In this document: positions 24,161-31,347 of the stretch, one piece after another
How the letters are laid out: the number at the start of each line of letters is the position of its first letter
Numbering within the stretch: position 1 is the stretch's first letter
NCBI GenBank assembly: GCA_023511535.1
Contig: JAIMBK010000008.1
Coordinates: forward strand, 1 to 64,000
Origin: Armatimonadota bacterium
Lineage (GTDB): Bacteria; Bacillota; Desulfotomaculia; Desulfotomaculales; Nap2-2B
Length of the DNA: 64,000 bases
Direction: 5' to 3'
Notes under the pieces: generated by a model
What the model was told of the DNA's origin: nothing
Database searches by the model: none
Seen by the model: the letters and a program-made list of their open reading frames with translations, nothing else
Program-made: the position numbers and the translations under genes

Positions 24161-24265
24161 GTTGTCCAGGGGTAAACTTCTCGAAAGGGAAGGGCACAAA
24201 GCTACGGGCCTAAAGCACGGCGCCGGCCAGAAGAAGGGAGGTACGGGATCACCCGCGACACCGGC
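24161..24265 (+). ncRNA. cyclic-di-GMP class I (GEMM-I) riboswitch aptamer
   Basis: The core CACAAAGCTACGGGCCTAA matches the GEMM-I consensus (ACGCAAAGCYACGGGCCUAA). Before it, CAGGGGTAAA corresponds to the CAGGGCAAACC strand, and CTTCTC-GAAA-GGGAAG forms the P1b stem with its GNRA tetraloop. After it, GGGAGGTACGGGATCACC aligns with the 3' part AGGUAGCGGGGUUACC of the Vibrio Vc2 aptamer. The strand that contacts the ligand keeps G where cGAMP-selective variants have A, so c-di-GMP is the expected ligand. It lies about 250 bases before flgB, in the same position as the riboswitch known upstream of the C. difficile flagellar operon. It overlaps a spurious 145-residue ORF. Confidence 0.82.
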
Positions 24266-24318
24266 CGGGTTTCTGGCAGGGGCAGGGCTAAGGCAGCCGG
24301 GCTGCGGCAACGGGGTTA

Positions 24319-24352
24319 ACCTCCTTTTCCTTTCGGGAAGGAGGTATTTAAT
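24319..24352 (+). terminator. hairpin of the riboswitch expression platform
   Basis: ACCTCCTTTTCC and GGGAAGGAGGT fold around TTTC, followed by ATTTAATT. A second hairpin, GGGTTGG-TATTATT-CCAACCC, lies at 24363-24383. One or both could terminate transcription depending on the aptamer state. The U-run is imperfect, so the mechanism is inferred. Confidence 0.5.
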
Positions 24353-24513
24353 TAAAAAGAAGGGGTTGGTATTATTCCAACCCGTTAAAAGCAACCTTAA
24401 ATTATTCAGAGGGTACCTTTCATTACTTATATACGTTTTGCCTCTGGAAAATCAGGGGGTAGAAAGGGAATTTTACAAATGGAATTTAAAGAAAAAGGGA
24501 GTTGCGAGCGACG

Positions 24514-24915
24514 ATGAATCTTTTGGGAAGTCCTGTGTTGCAGGTTTTGGAGAAGCAGCTTGCCGCCGCGGCGCTCACGCAGCGGGTAATCGCCAATAAC
24601 CTGGCCAACGTTAATACTCCCGGGTTTAAAAAGTCGTCGGTGCGTTTTCTGGACGAATTAAAAAAAGCGCTGGATTCCCGAGCGCTGCCTTTGCTTACCA
24701 CGCACCCCCGCCACCTTCCTTCGGCCGTACCTTTAACCCAGGTGGCGCCCATAGTGGTCAAGGAGGAGGAGACCACCATGGGCTACAACCAAAACAACGT
24801 CGACGTGGAGCAGGAAATGGTTAACCTGGTCGCCAACACGCTGGCCTACCAGGCAGCCACCCGGGCCATCGGCGACCGGCTGGCCCTCCTGGGGTACGTA
24901 ATTAAGGGGAGGTAA
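24514..24915 (+). CDS. flgB: flagellar basal-body rod protein FlgB
   Basis: 133 residues from ATG 24514; TTG 24502 is in frame but abuts GGGAG. The N-terminal TQRVIANNLANVNTPGFKKS is the signature of flagellar rod/hook proteins, and NNVDVEQEMVNLVANTLAYQ near the C-terminus is specific to FlgB. It forms part of the proximal rod. It is the first gene of the giant flagellar operon and follows the riboswitch leader. Confidence 0.95.
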   Translation: MNLLGSPVLQVLEKQLAAAALTQRVIANNLANVNTPGFKKSSVRFLDELKKALDSRALPLLTTHPRHLPSAVPLTQVAPIVVKEEETTMGYNQNNVDVEQEMVNLVANTLAYQAATRAIGDRLALLGYVIKGR

Positions 24916-24921
24916 CCGCCA

Positions 24922-25374
24922 GTGCCTCTATTTGAATCATTCGGCATAAGTGCGTCAGCCTTAACGGCAAATCGGTTATGGCTTGATCTTCTTTCGAACA
25001 ATCTGGCCAACGTTCATACCGCCGGGCGTCCGGGCGACCCCGCCGTTCCCCCTTACCGGCGCAAAGTGCCCGTTTTTGCCGAAAAATTACAACAGGTGCT
25101 TTTTTCCGGGCAAAGTTCCGGGCAAAGGGACCTGCCGGCGCAGGGGGTCAGGGTTCTGGCCGTCATCGAAGACCCCGGCGCCCCCCGGATGGCCTACGAA
25201 CCCGATCACCCGCTGGCCGACCCGGTTACGGGTTACGTGGCCTATCCCAACATTAACCTGACCAACGAAATGATTAACGTCATCGTGGCCACCAGAGCGT
25301 ACGAGGCGAACGTGACGGCCCTGAACGCGGCCAAGGAAATGGCCCTGCGGGCGCTCGAGATCGGGCGCGGTTAA
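24922..25374 (+). CDS. flgC: flagellar basal-body rod protein FlgC
   Basis: 150 residues from GTG 24922, six bases after flgB, with AGGGGAGG upstream. SASALTANRLWLDLLSNNLANVHTAG is the rod-protein N-terminus. The C-terminal NINLTNEMINVIVATRAYEANVTALNAAKEM is typical of FlgC. It is exported by the flagellar type III apparatus and assembles with FlgB, FliE and FlgF/G into the rod. Confidence 0.95.
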   Translation: MPLFESFGISASALTANRLWLDLLSNNLANVHTAGRPGDPAVPPYRRKVPVFAEKLQQVLFSGQSSGQRDLPAQGVRVLAVIEDPGAPRMAYEPDHPLADPVTGYVAYPNINLTNEMINVIVATRAYEANVTALNAAKEMALRALEIGRG

Positions 25375-25391
25375 AAAAGGAGGGAAAAAGC

Positions 25392-25691
25392 GTGCAGTTG
25401 TTGCCGGTTGCTTCTTTGCCCCTACCCGCTGGTCCGGCGGCGGGCGGTGCGGAGCCAAAGGAAGCGCAGTCACCTTCTTTTGGAGAAATGCTCAACAAGG
25501 CTTTAGAAGAAGTAAATACGGCGCAGGTAAGGGCAGATCAGTTACAGATTAAGTTTCTTACCGGGGAAGTACAGGATCTTCACCAGGTAGTGATTGCCAT
25601 GGAAGAAGCGAGATTGTTGACGTCGCTGGCGGTGGAGGTCAGGAACCGGGTCGTGGAGTCTTATCAGGAAATAGCCCGCATGCAAATTTAA
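25392..25691 (+). CDS. fliE: flagellar hook-basal body protein FliE
   Basis: 99 residues from GTG 25392 after AAAAAGGAGGG. SFGEMLNKALEEVNTAQVRADQL and the C-terminal DLHQVVIAMEEARLLTSLAVEVRNRVVESYQEIARMQI match FliE, which joins the MS ring to the rod. The first 30 residues are Pro/Ala-rich and variable, as usual. The following 187-base gap holds a heptad repeat. Confidence 0.95.
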   Translation: MQLLPVASLPLPAGPAAGGAEPKEAQSPSFGEMLNKALEEVNTAQVRADQLQIKFLTGEVQDLHQVVIAMEEARLLTSLAVEVRNRVVESYQEIARMQI

Positions 25692-25817
25692 CCCGGACCA
25701 GGCTTTAAACAGTTTAGGGAGCCTCGGGGTGTGTTTTGCATTCCTGTTTTTGAAGAGTTGTCCATGGGAATCTCTTTTCGTAAAGGATGAAAGTACCTGT
25801 CTACAACAAGAGTATTT

Positions 25818-25852
25818 AACCCTAATCCCTAATCCCTAACCCCTGATTCCTG
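25818..25852 (+). repeat. CCTAATC heptad repeat before fliF
   Basis: The run AACCCTAATCCCTAATCCCT is nearly perfect in seven-base units and continues with degenerate units to about 25852. It ends ten bases before the fliF ribosome binding site (AAGGGAG). Confidence 0.75.
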
Positions 25853-25878
25853 TATTTATAAGGGAGCATTTTATGTAG

Positions 25879-27420
25879 ATGAATCAGAGTGCACTTTTTG
25901 GGGGACTGCAGGAACGTTGGGGGGCTATGCCCCGGCTGCAAAAAATTTTGGCTGCTTGTGTTGCGGGAGGGCTGTTGCTGACCGTTGCCTGTTTGTTGTT
26001 CGTTCTTTTGAAGCCGGATTTTGCCCCGTTGTTTACCGGGCTGGAGCCCAGGCAGGCCGGGAAGATCGCCGAAGAACTCCAGGCCATGAAGGTCCCCTAC
26101 CGGTTGAGCGAACAGGGCAAAACCATCGAAGTGCCCCGGGAACAGGTTTACGACCTGCGCATCAAGCTGGCCAGCAAAGGAGTTTTATCCGAGGCGGGGC
26201 CCGGATTTGAGCTGTTTGACCAGCAAAAGTTCGGGGTCACCGATTTTGAGCAGCAGGTTGACTACCAGCGGGCCTTGCAGGAGGAACTGCGCCGGACGAT
26301 CGTTCAGGTGGAAGGTGTGGAGCAGGCGAGGGTGCACCTGGTGATGCCGAAAGAAAGCTTATTTTTAGATCAGCAGGTGACCCCCTCCGCTTCCATCGCC
26401 CTGAAGTTAAAGCCGCTGGCCGCGCTGAAACCGGAACAGGTACAGGGGATTGTTGATCTCACCGTGGGCAGCGTGCAGGGTTTGCAGCCGGAAAACGTGC
26501 ACATTATCGATATGCAGGGGAACGTGCTCACCGACCAGCTGGCCCTAAAAGACGAGCGGGCCAGGCTGAACCGCCTGACGATGGACCAGTACGAGATCAA
26601 GAGGGCTTTTGAAAAAGATCTGGAGTTGCGGGTAACCCGCATGCTGACCCAGGTTTTGGGACCCAATAAGGCGGTGGCCATGGTTACGGCCGACCTGGAC
26701 TTCGACAAGCGCAAGTCGACCACCACCACCGCTCTGCCCGGTCAAATTTTAAGCCAGCAAACCATAAACAAACAGGGCACGGGCACCGGCGGGGCGGCCG
26801 GGGTCCCGGGCACGGACACCGGCCTGCCGGGTAGTACGGTTCCCGGGCTGGCCGGCGGGGGCGGCGGGCAGTATTCCGAGGAGCAGACGACGACCAATTA
26901 CCAGCTCGGCAGCCGGCAGGAAACGCTGGAAGGATCACCGGGAGTTTTAAGGCGTTTGTCGGTGGCAGTGGTCTTGGACGGCAACTACGACGCCGTGCAG
27001 CTTCAGCAGATTAACGGAATGGTGAGCGCGGCCGTAGGCGCTCAGGAAGGCCGGGATCAGGTAAACGTTTCCAGCATGCGTTTCGATACGAGCCTGCTGG
27101 AAGAAACCAGGCAGGCCATGGAAGAAGTCCAGAAGCCGCCCCTTTCGGACTTATTGAAGCAGTGGCCGGTGCTGGCGGGCGCCGGGGTCCTCCTCCTGGG
27201 GTTGCTGTTGCTCCTGGTGCTGCTGCTGGTCCGGCGCCGGCGCAGAAAAGAGCCTGCCCTGGAAGAGTTGGCAAGGGCGGAAATTCCCGCTCCGCCGGCG
27301 GTGGAAGCGCCGGCCATCAAAGCGCCGCAGCCGCCGGAGGTGTTGAAACATTTAAGGCAAATGGCCCGGGAGAAGCCTTCGGAGGTGGCCGAAGTGCTCA
27401 AACTCTGGCTGAAGGAGTAG
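25879..27420 (+). CDS. fliF: flagellar MS-ring protein FliF
   Basis: 513 residues with two transmembrane helices (about residues 23-45 and 425-447). Between them are the YscJ/FliF domain (FAPLFTGLEPRQAGKIAEELQ, FDQQKFGVTDFEQQVDYQRALQEELRRTI) and the FliF C-domain. A Gly/Thr-rich insert (about 290-330) lies between the beta-collar strands. The last 30 residues (PEVLKHLRQMAREKPSEVAEVLKLWLKE) form the FliG-binding helices. It builds the membrane ring on which the switch and export apparatus assemble. Confidence 0.96.
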   Translation: MNQSALFGGLQERWGAMPRLQKILAACVAGGLLLTVACLLFVLLKPDFAPLFTGLEPRQAGKIAEELQAMKVPYRLSEQGKTIEVPREQVYDLRIKLASKGVLSEAGPGFELFDQQKFGVTDFEQQVDYQRALQEELRRTIVQVEGVEQARVHLVMPKESLFLDQQVTPSASIALKLKPLAALKPEQVQGIVDLTVGSVQGLQPENVHIIDMQGNVLTDQLALKDERARLNRLTMDQYEIKRAFEKDLELRVTRMLTQVLGPNKAVAMVTADLDFDKRKSTTTTALPGQILSQQTINKQGTGTGGAAGVPGTDTGLPGSTVPGLAGGGGGQYSEEQTTTNYQLGSRQETLEGSPGVLRRLSVAVVLDGNYDAVQLQQINGMVSAAVGAQEGRDQVNVSSMRFDTSLLEETRQAMEEVQKPPLSDLLKQWPVLAGAGVLLLGLLLLLVLLLVRRRRRKEPALEELARAEIPAPPAVEAPAIKAPQPPEVLKHLRQMAREKPSEVAEVLKLWLKE

Positions 27421-27427
27421 TCGGTCG

Positions 27428-28426
27428 ATGGCCAAGCTGACCGGTTTTCAAAAAGCCGCGATTGTCATGATTGCTTTGGGGGCCGATCTGTCGGCGAAAG
27501 TGTTGAAGCACCTTCCCGACGACGAAATTGAGCAGGTCAGCCAGCAAATTTCCTTGATGGAAAACATTCCGAAGGAAATTCAGGCGACAGTGATTGAAGA
27601 ATTTTTAGAATTGACCCAGGCCCGGGAGTATTTGTTGCACGGCGGGTATAAATACGCCAAGGAAGTGCTGGAAAAGGCCCTGGGCCCCCAGAAAGCGGAG
27701 GAGATCCTGAATAAAGTAGCGGTCACCATCCAGAACATCCCCTTCAGTTCGCTCCGGCGCACCGACGCCAGGCAGCTGCTCAGCTTTATCCGGGACGAGC
27801 ATCCGCAAACCATCGCTTTAATTTTGACTTATTTGATTCCGGAGCAGGCGGCGCTGATCTTATCGTCGCTGCCCAACGAAAAGCAGAGCGACGTGGCCCG
27901 AAGGGTGGCCGTGATGGAGCGCATTTCCCCGGAAGTGGTGCGGGAAGTGGAAAGGGTTCTGGAGCGGAAGCTGTCTATGGTGGCCCAGCAGGATCAGGCC
28001 GTCGGCGGATTGAAGACGCTGGTCAACATCCTGAACCGGGTCGACCGGAGCACGGAGAAAACGATTCTGGAGGAGTTGGAGGTGTCCGACCCCGACCTGG
28101 CCGACGAAATTAGAAAGCAAATGTTCGTCTTCGAGGACATTGTGAAACTTCACGATACAGCCATTCAACGCGTTTTGCGGGAAGTGGACACCAAGGACCT
28201 GGCCCGCGCCATGCGGGGAGCCAACGAAGAAGTCAACGAACGGATTTACAAGAATATGTCCAGGCGGGCCGCCGATATGCTGCGTGACGAAATTCAGTAC
28301 ATGGGCCCCATCCGCTTAAGAGAAGTGGAAGAAGCCCAGCAGAAGATCGTGCAGATTATCCGCCGGCTGGACGAGACCGGGGAAATTATTATTGCCCGGG
28401 GTGGGGAAGATGCCATTCTTATTTAA
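27428..28426 (+). CDS. fliG: flagellar motor switch protein FliG
   Basis: 332 residues from ATG 27428, seven bases after fliF. The N-domain (TGFQKAAIVMIALGADLSAKVLKHL) binds FliF. The middle domain carries the EHPQ motif in DEHPQTIALIL. The C-domain ends with the charged torque helix region (RAADMLRDEIQYMGPIRLREVEEAQ). It couples stator force and rotation sense to the rotor. Confidence 0.96.
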   Translation: MAKLTGFQKAAIVMIALGADLSAKVLKHLPDDEIEQVSQQISLMENIPKEIQATVIEEFLELTQAREYLLHGGYKYAKEVLEKALGPQKAEEILNKVAVTIQNIPFSSLRRTDARQLLSFIRDEHPQTIALILTYLIPEQAALILSSLPNEKQSDVARRVAVMERISPEVVREVERVLERKLSMVAQQDQAVGGLKTLVNILNRVDRSTEKTILEELEVSDPDLADEIRKQMFVFEDIVKLHDTAIQRVLREVDTKDLARAMRGANEEVNERIYKNMSRRAADMLRDEIQYMGPIRLREVEEAQQKIVQIIRRLDETGEIIIARGGEDAILI

Positions 28427-29177
28427 AATTATCCGCGGGGCGGAGATTGGCGGGGATAATGTTTTGCCGCTGAATCTCCGGCGGGATTTTGCCCTGCGGC
28501 CGGGAAAAGGTGCGGGCGGCAACGGCGCCGGGAAAACGGAGGAAGGGGCGGCGGAAGCGGAGAAAGCGCTGGCTCTGGCCCGGTCAAGAGCAGAGGAAAT
28601 CATTGCCCGGGCGCGCGCCGAGGCGGAAAAACTGCTGCACGAAGCACACGAACAGGCCTTGCGCGTGAGCGAGGAACTGGCCGGGCAGGCCGAAGCCGAC
28701 GGGTTCCGCCAGGGGTACGAAAAGGGGCGCCGGGAAGGGCTGGCCCGGGCGGAGGCGGAGGGAGAGGCCATCCGCCGGGAAGCCGGGGAAATTTTGCGGC
28801 AGGCCAGGGAAATCTGGCAAAAAACCGTCGACAACATGGAAAATGAAATTGTTTCCCTGGCCCGGGAAATCGCCGAAAAAATTTTGGCCGCCCAGCTTAC
28901 CTTAGACCCGGCGGTAGTCCTGGCGATCGTCCGGGAAGCGCTGGAACTGGCCCGGAACAGGGAGCACGTGGTCCTTTACGTAAACCCCGCGGAAGTCGAC
29001 CTTGTTGAGCAAAACCGGGAGGAATTGCTGCCGGTGCTTTCCCCCCAGGCCGCCCTGCACATTATTGGCGATGCCGGGGTGGAACGGGGAGGCTGCCGGG
29101 TGGAAACGGAGGACCGGACCATCGAGGCTACTTTAAAGGAGCGGTGGCGGGCGATTCAGGAGGCGTTGCAGGCGTAG
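28410..29177 (+). CDS. fliH: flagellar export stator protein FliH
   Basis: 255 residues. ATG 28410 overlaps the fliG end by 17 bases; the ORF start at 28392 is less likely. A long Ala/Glu-rich coiled coil (about residues 30-125) precedes a conserved domain with NEIVSLAREIAEKILAAQLTLDPAVVLAIVREAL and the C-terminal DRTIEATLKERWRAIQEAL. It acts as the peripheral stalk that regulates the FliI ATPase, encoded next. The gap to fliI is filled with minisatellite repeats. Confidence 0.92.
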   Translation: MPFLFKIIRGAEIGGDNVLPLNLRRDFALRPGKGAGGNGAGKTEEGAAEAEKALALARSRAEEIIARARAEAEKLLHEAHEQALRVSEELAGQAEADGFRQGYEKGRREGLARAEAEGEAIRREAGEILRQAREIWQKTVDNMENEIVSLAREIAEKILAAQLTLDPAVVLAIVREALELARNREHVVLYVNPAEVDLVEQNREELLPVLSPQAALHIIGDAGVERGGCRVETEDRTIEATLKERWRAIQEALQA

Positions 29178-29320
29178 GAGGAAGGCACAGAGGTACAGAG
29201 GACAAAGGCACATAGGCAAAGAGGAACAAAGGCAAAGAGGCACAGAGGGTATAGGGGCACGGGGGCATATAGGGAAAAGGTCGTAAAGATTAAGGGGCAT
29301 AAAGAGGGACAGAGGTAAGT
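29178..29320 (+). repeat. AGGCACAGAG minisatellite between fliH and fliI
   Basis: The gap consists almost wholly of degenerate eight- to ten-base units of the type AGGCACAGAG, AAGGCACATA and AAAGAGGCACAG. The same family is found at 8775, 8925, 31284 (reverse), 47352 and 54191. There are no constant repeats with unique spacers, so this is not a CRISPR array. Confidence 0.75.
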
Positions 29321-29340
29321 TTGGAATTGGGGCGAAAAAA

Positions 29341-30657
29341 ATGGGTTTGCCCGAAGTAAATCTGGAGAACTGGCGGCAGAAAGTGAAAGAGATAAAAATC
29401 CTGCGCCCCATCGGTCGGGTGGTGAGGGTGGTCGGCCTGACCGTAGAGGTAAAAGGGATTGCCGCCCGTCTGGGGGAGGTCTGCGACATCCTCGTCCCCG
29501 GCGAAGGGAACGTGGTGACGGAGGTGGTCGGTTTTCACGAGCGCTCTACGCTCCTGATGCCCCTGGGGGAATTAAAGGGAGTTTACCCCGGCTGCCGCGT
29601 CGTGCCGCGCGGCAAAAGCCTCACCATCCGGGTTGGCAATGCTTTGCTGGGCAGGGTTTTAGACGGTTTGGGGCAACCTCTGGACGGGCGGGAAGGGCTC
29701 AAAAACGGCGTTGATTTTCCCGTGGACAACAGGCCTCCGAACCCGCTTAAAAGGCGCCGGATCAAAGAAGTGCTGGCTACGGGGGTGCGGGCCATCGACG
29801 CTTTTCTCACCTGCGGCCGGGGCCAGCGCATCGGTATCTTTTCCGGGAGCGGCGTGGGTAAAAGCACCCTTTTAGGGATGATTGCCCGCTTCGGGGAAGC
29901 GGACGTGAACATCATTGCCCTGGTAGGCGAGCGGGGCCGGGAGGTGCGCGATTTTATCGAGGGCGACCTGGGTGAGGAGGGTCTCGCCCGCTCGGTGGTG
30001 GTGGCCGCCACCTCCGACCAGCCGGCGCTGGTGAGGTTGAAGGCCGCTTTCGCGGCCAGCGCCATTGCGGAATTTTTCCGGGACCAGGGGAAAGACGTAC
30101 TGTTTCTGATGGATTCGGTCACCCGCTTTGCCATGGCGCAGCGCGAAGTGGGCCTGGCCATCGGCGAGCCGCCTTCCACCAGGGGGTACACGCCGTCGGT
30201 GTTTGCCCTGCTGCCCAGGTTGCTGGAGCGGTCCGGCATGGGGCCGCGGGGTTCGATCACCGCCTTTTACACCGTGCTGGTGGAAGGGGACGACTTGAAC
30301 GAGCCGGTTGCCGACGCCGTCCGCGGCATCCTCGACGGGCACATCGTCCTCTCCCGGGAGCTGGCCGGCCGCAACCACTACCCGGCCATCGATATCCTGA
30401 ACAGCGTCAGCCGGCTGATGCCGGAGATTGTGCCCCCGGAGCACTTCCGGCAGGCGGGACGGCTGCGCGACCTGCTGGCCGCCTACCGCCAGGCGGAGGA
30501 CCTGATTAACATTGGGGCGTATGTTTCCGGATCCAACCCGAAGATTGACGAAGCGATTAAATACAACAACGCAATTACAGATTTTCTCAAACAGGATATG
30601 CTGGAGGTATCCCCGTTTGAGGATACCTTGACCCGGCTCCAGAACCTGGCCGGGTAG
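29341..30657 (+). CDS. fliI: flagellum-specific ATPase FliI
   Basis: 438 residues from ATG 29341. The central domain has Walker A GIFSGSGVGKST, the FliI-type DVNIIALVGERGREVRDF and Walker B DVLFLMDSVTRFAMAQREVGLAIGEPPSTRGYTPSVFA. It is a RecA-like hexameric ATPase, related to F1-beta, that energises flagellar protein export. The C-terminal part ends with QDMLEVSPFEDTLTRLQ. The fliH-fliI-fliJ order is conserved. Confidence 0.96.
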   Translation: MGLPEVNLENWRQKVKEIKILRPIGRVVRVVGLTVEVKGIAARLGEVCDILVPGEGNVVTEVVGFHERSTLLMPLGELKGVYPGCRVVPRGKSLTIRVGNALLGRVLDGLGQPLDGREGLKNGVDFPVDNRPPNPLKRRRIKEVLATGVRAIDAFLTCGRGQRIGIFSGSGVGKSTLLGMIARFGEADVNIIALVGERGREVRDFIEGDLGEEGLARSVVVAATSDQPALVRLKAAFAASAIAEFFRDQGKDVLFLMDSVTRFAMAQREVGLAIGEPPSTRGYTPSVFALLPRLLERSGMGPRGSITAFYTVLVEGDDLNEPVADAVRGILDGHIVLSRELAGRNHYPAIDILNSVSRLMPEIVPPEHFRQAGRLRDLLAAYRQAEDLINIGAYVSGSNPKIDEAIKYNNAITDFLKQDMLEVSPFEDTLTRLQNLAG

Positions 30658-30732
30658 AAAGGGAAATTTGTATAAAGAATCCAGCCGCCTGAATGGTTAT
30701 AAAGCGCTGCCCTTACCGGCAGGAAGGGGTGA

Positions 30733-31197
30733 TTGACTACGCAGAAATTTAATTTCCGGCTGGAGCCGGCTTTAAAGCACCGGCAGGCATTAGAAGAACA
30801 GGCTGTAACGGCACTGGCGAGCGCGCACCGGGAGTTGATCGCCAGCCGGGAAAATCTCCTGAAAACCACGGCTTTACTGGAGGAAACGTACAGGGAGACG
30901 GCGCCCGGCAGCTTTGACCTGGCGGAAAACCTGCGCCTGAGCTTTTACCGGGAAAGCCTGGCTTCCGCGCGCCGCTGCCAGGAAGAGGAGGTGAGCAGGG
31001 CTGGGGCGAGGGTCGAACAATGCCGGTCGCTTGCCGTGGAGAGAAGGCGGGACAGGCTGGTGCTGGAAAAGCTGCGGGAAAAAAAGTACGCGGCTTACCG
31101 CCAGGAAGCAAATCGGGCGGAGCAAAAGGAGTTCGACGAACAGGGAACGCAGCGGGCCGCGCTCCGGAGCCGTTATTTGCCTGGTTTTGGCCGGTAG
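30733..31197 (+). CDS. fliJ: flagellar export chaperone FliJ
   Basis: 154 residues from TTG 30733, preceded by AGGAAGGGGTGA. The protein is almost entirely a two-helix coiled coil, rich in Arg/Glu/Ala, and opens with KFNFRLEPALKHRQALEEQA, which matches FliJ. It acts as the central stalk of the FliI ring and as an export chaperone escort. Identification rests on the N-terminal motif, coiled-coil character and position after fliI. Confidence 0.88.
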   Translation: MTTQKFNFRLEPALKHRQALEEQAVTALASAHRELIASRENLLKTTALLEETYRETAPGSFDLAENLRLSFYRESLASARRCQEEEVSRAGARVEQCRSLAVERRRDRLVLEKLREKKYAAYRQEANRAEQKEFDEQGTQRAALRSRYLPGFGR

Positions 31198-31283
31198 TCC
31201 GGAATCCTTTCCAGGGAGTTGCCCGCAAGAACATTCGTTCCCACCATTAATAATGAAAATGAGGGCCAAGGCAGGCATATTTT

Positions 31284-31325
31284 CCTTTGTACCTTTATCC
31301 CTGTTGCCTCTGTGCCTCTATTTTC
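31284..31325 (-). repeat. minisatellite copy (reverse orientation) before fliK
   Basis: TTTGTACCTTTATCCCTGTT and the following TGCCTCTGTGCCTCTA are reverse complements of AGGCACAGAG-type units. The run ends directly before the fliK ribosome binding site and artificially lengthens the fliK ORF upstream. Confidence 0.65.
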
Positions 31326-31347
31326 AAGGAAAGGAGGTGAGGAAGAG

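Noticed and set aside
24162-24599. 145-residue + strand ORF overlapping the flagellar leader
   Set aside because: It overlaps the riboswitch aptamer and flgB and has no conserved sequence.
29178-29320. Possible CRISPR array
   Set aside because: Units are short (8-10 bases), degenerate and contiguous, with no constant repeat or unique spacers and no cas genes.
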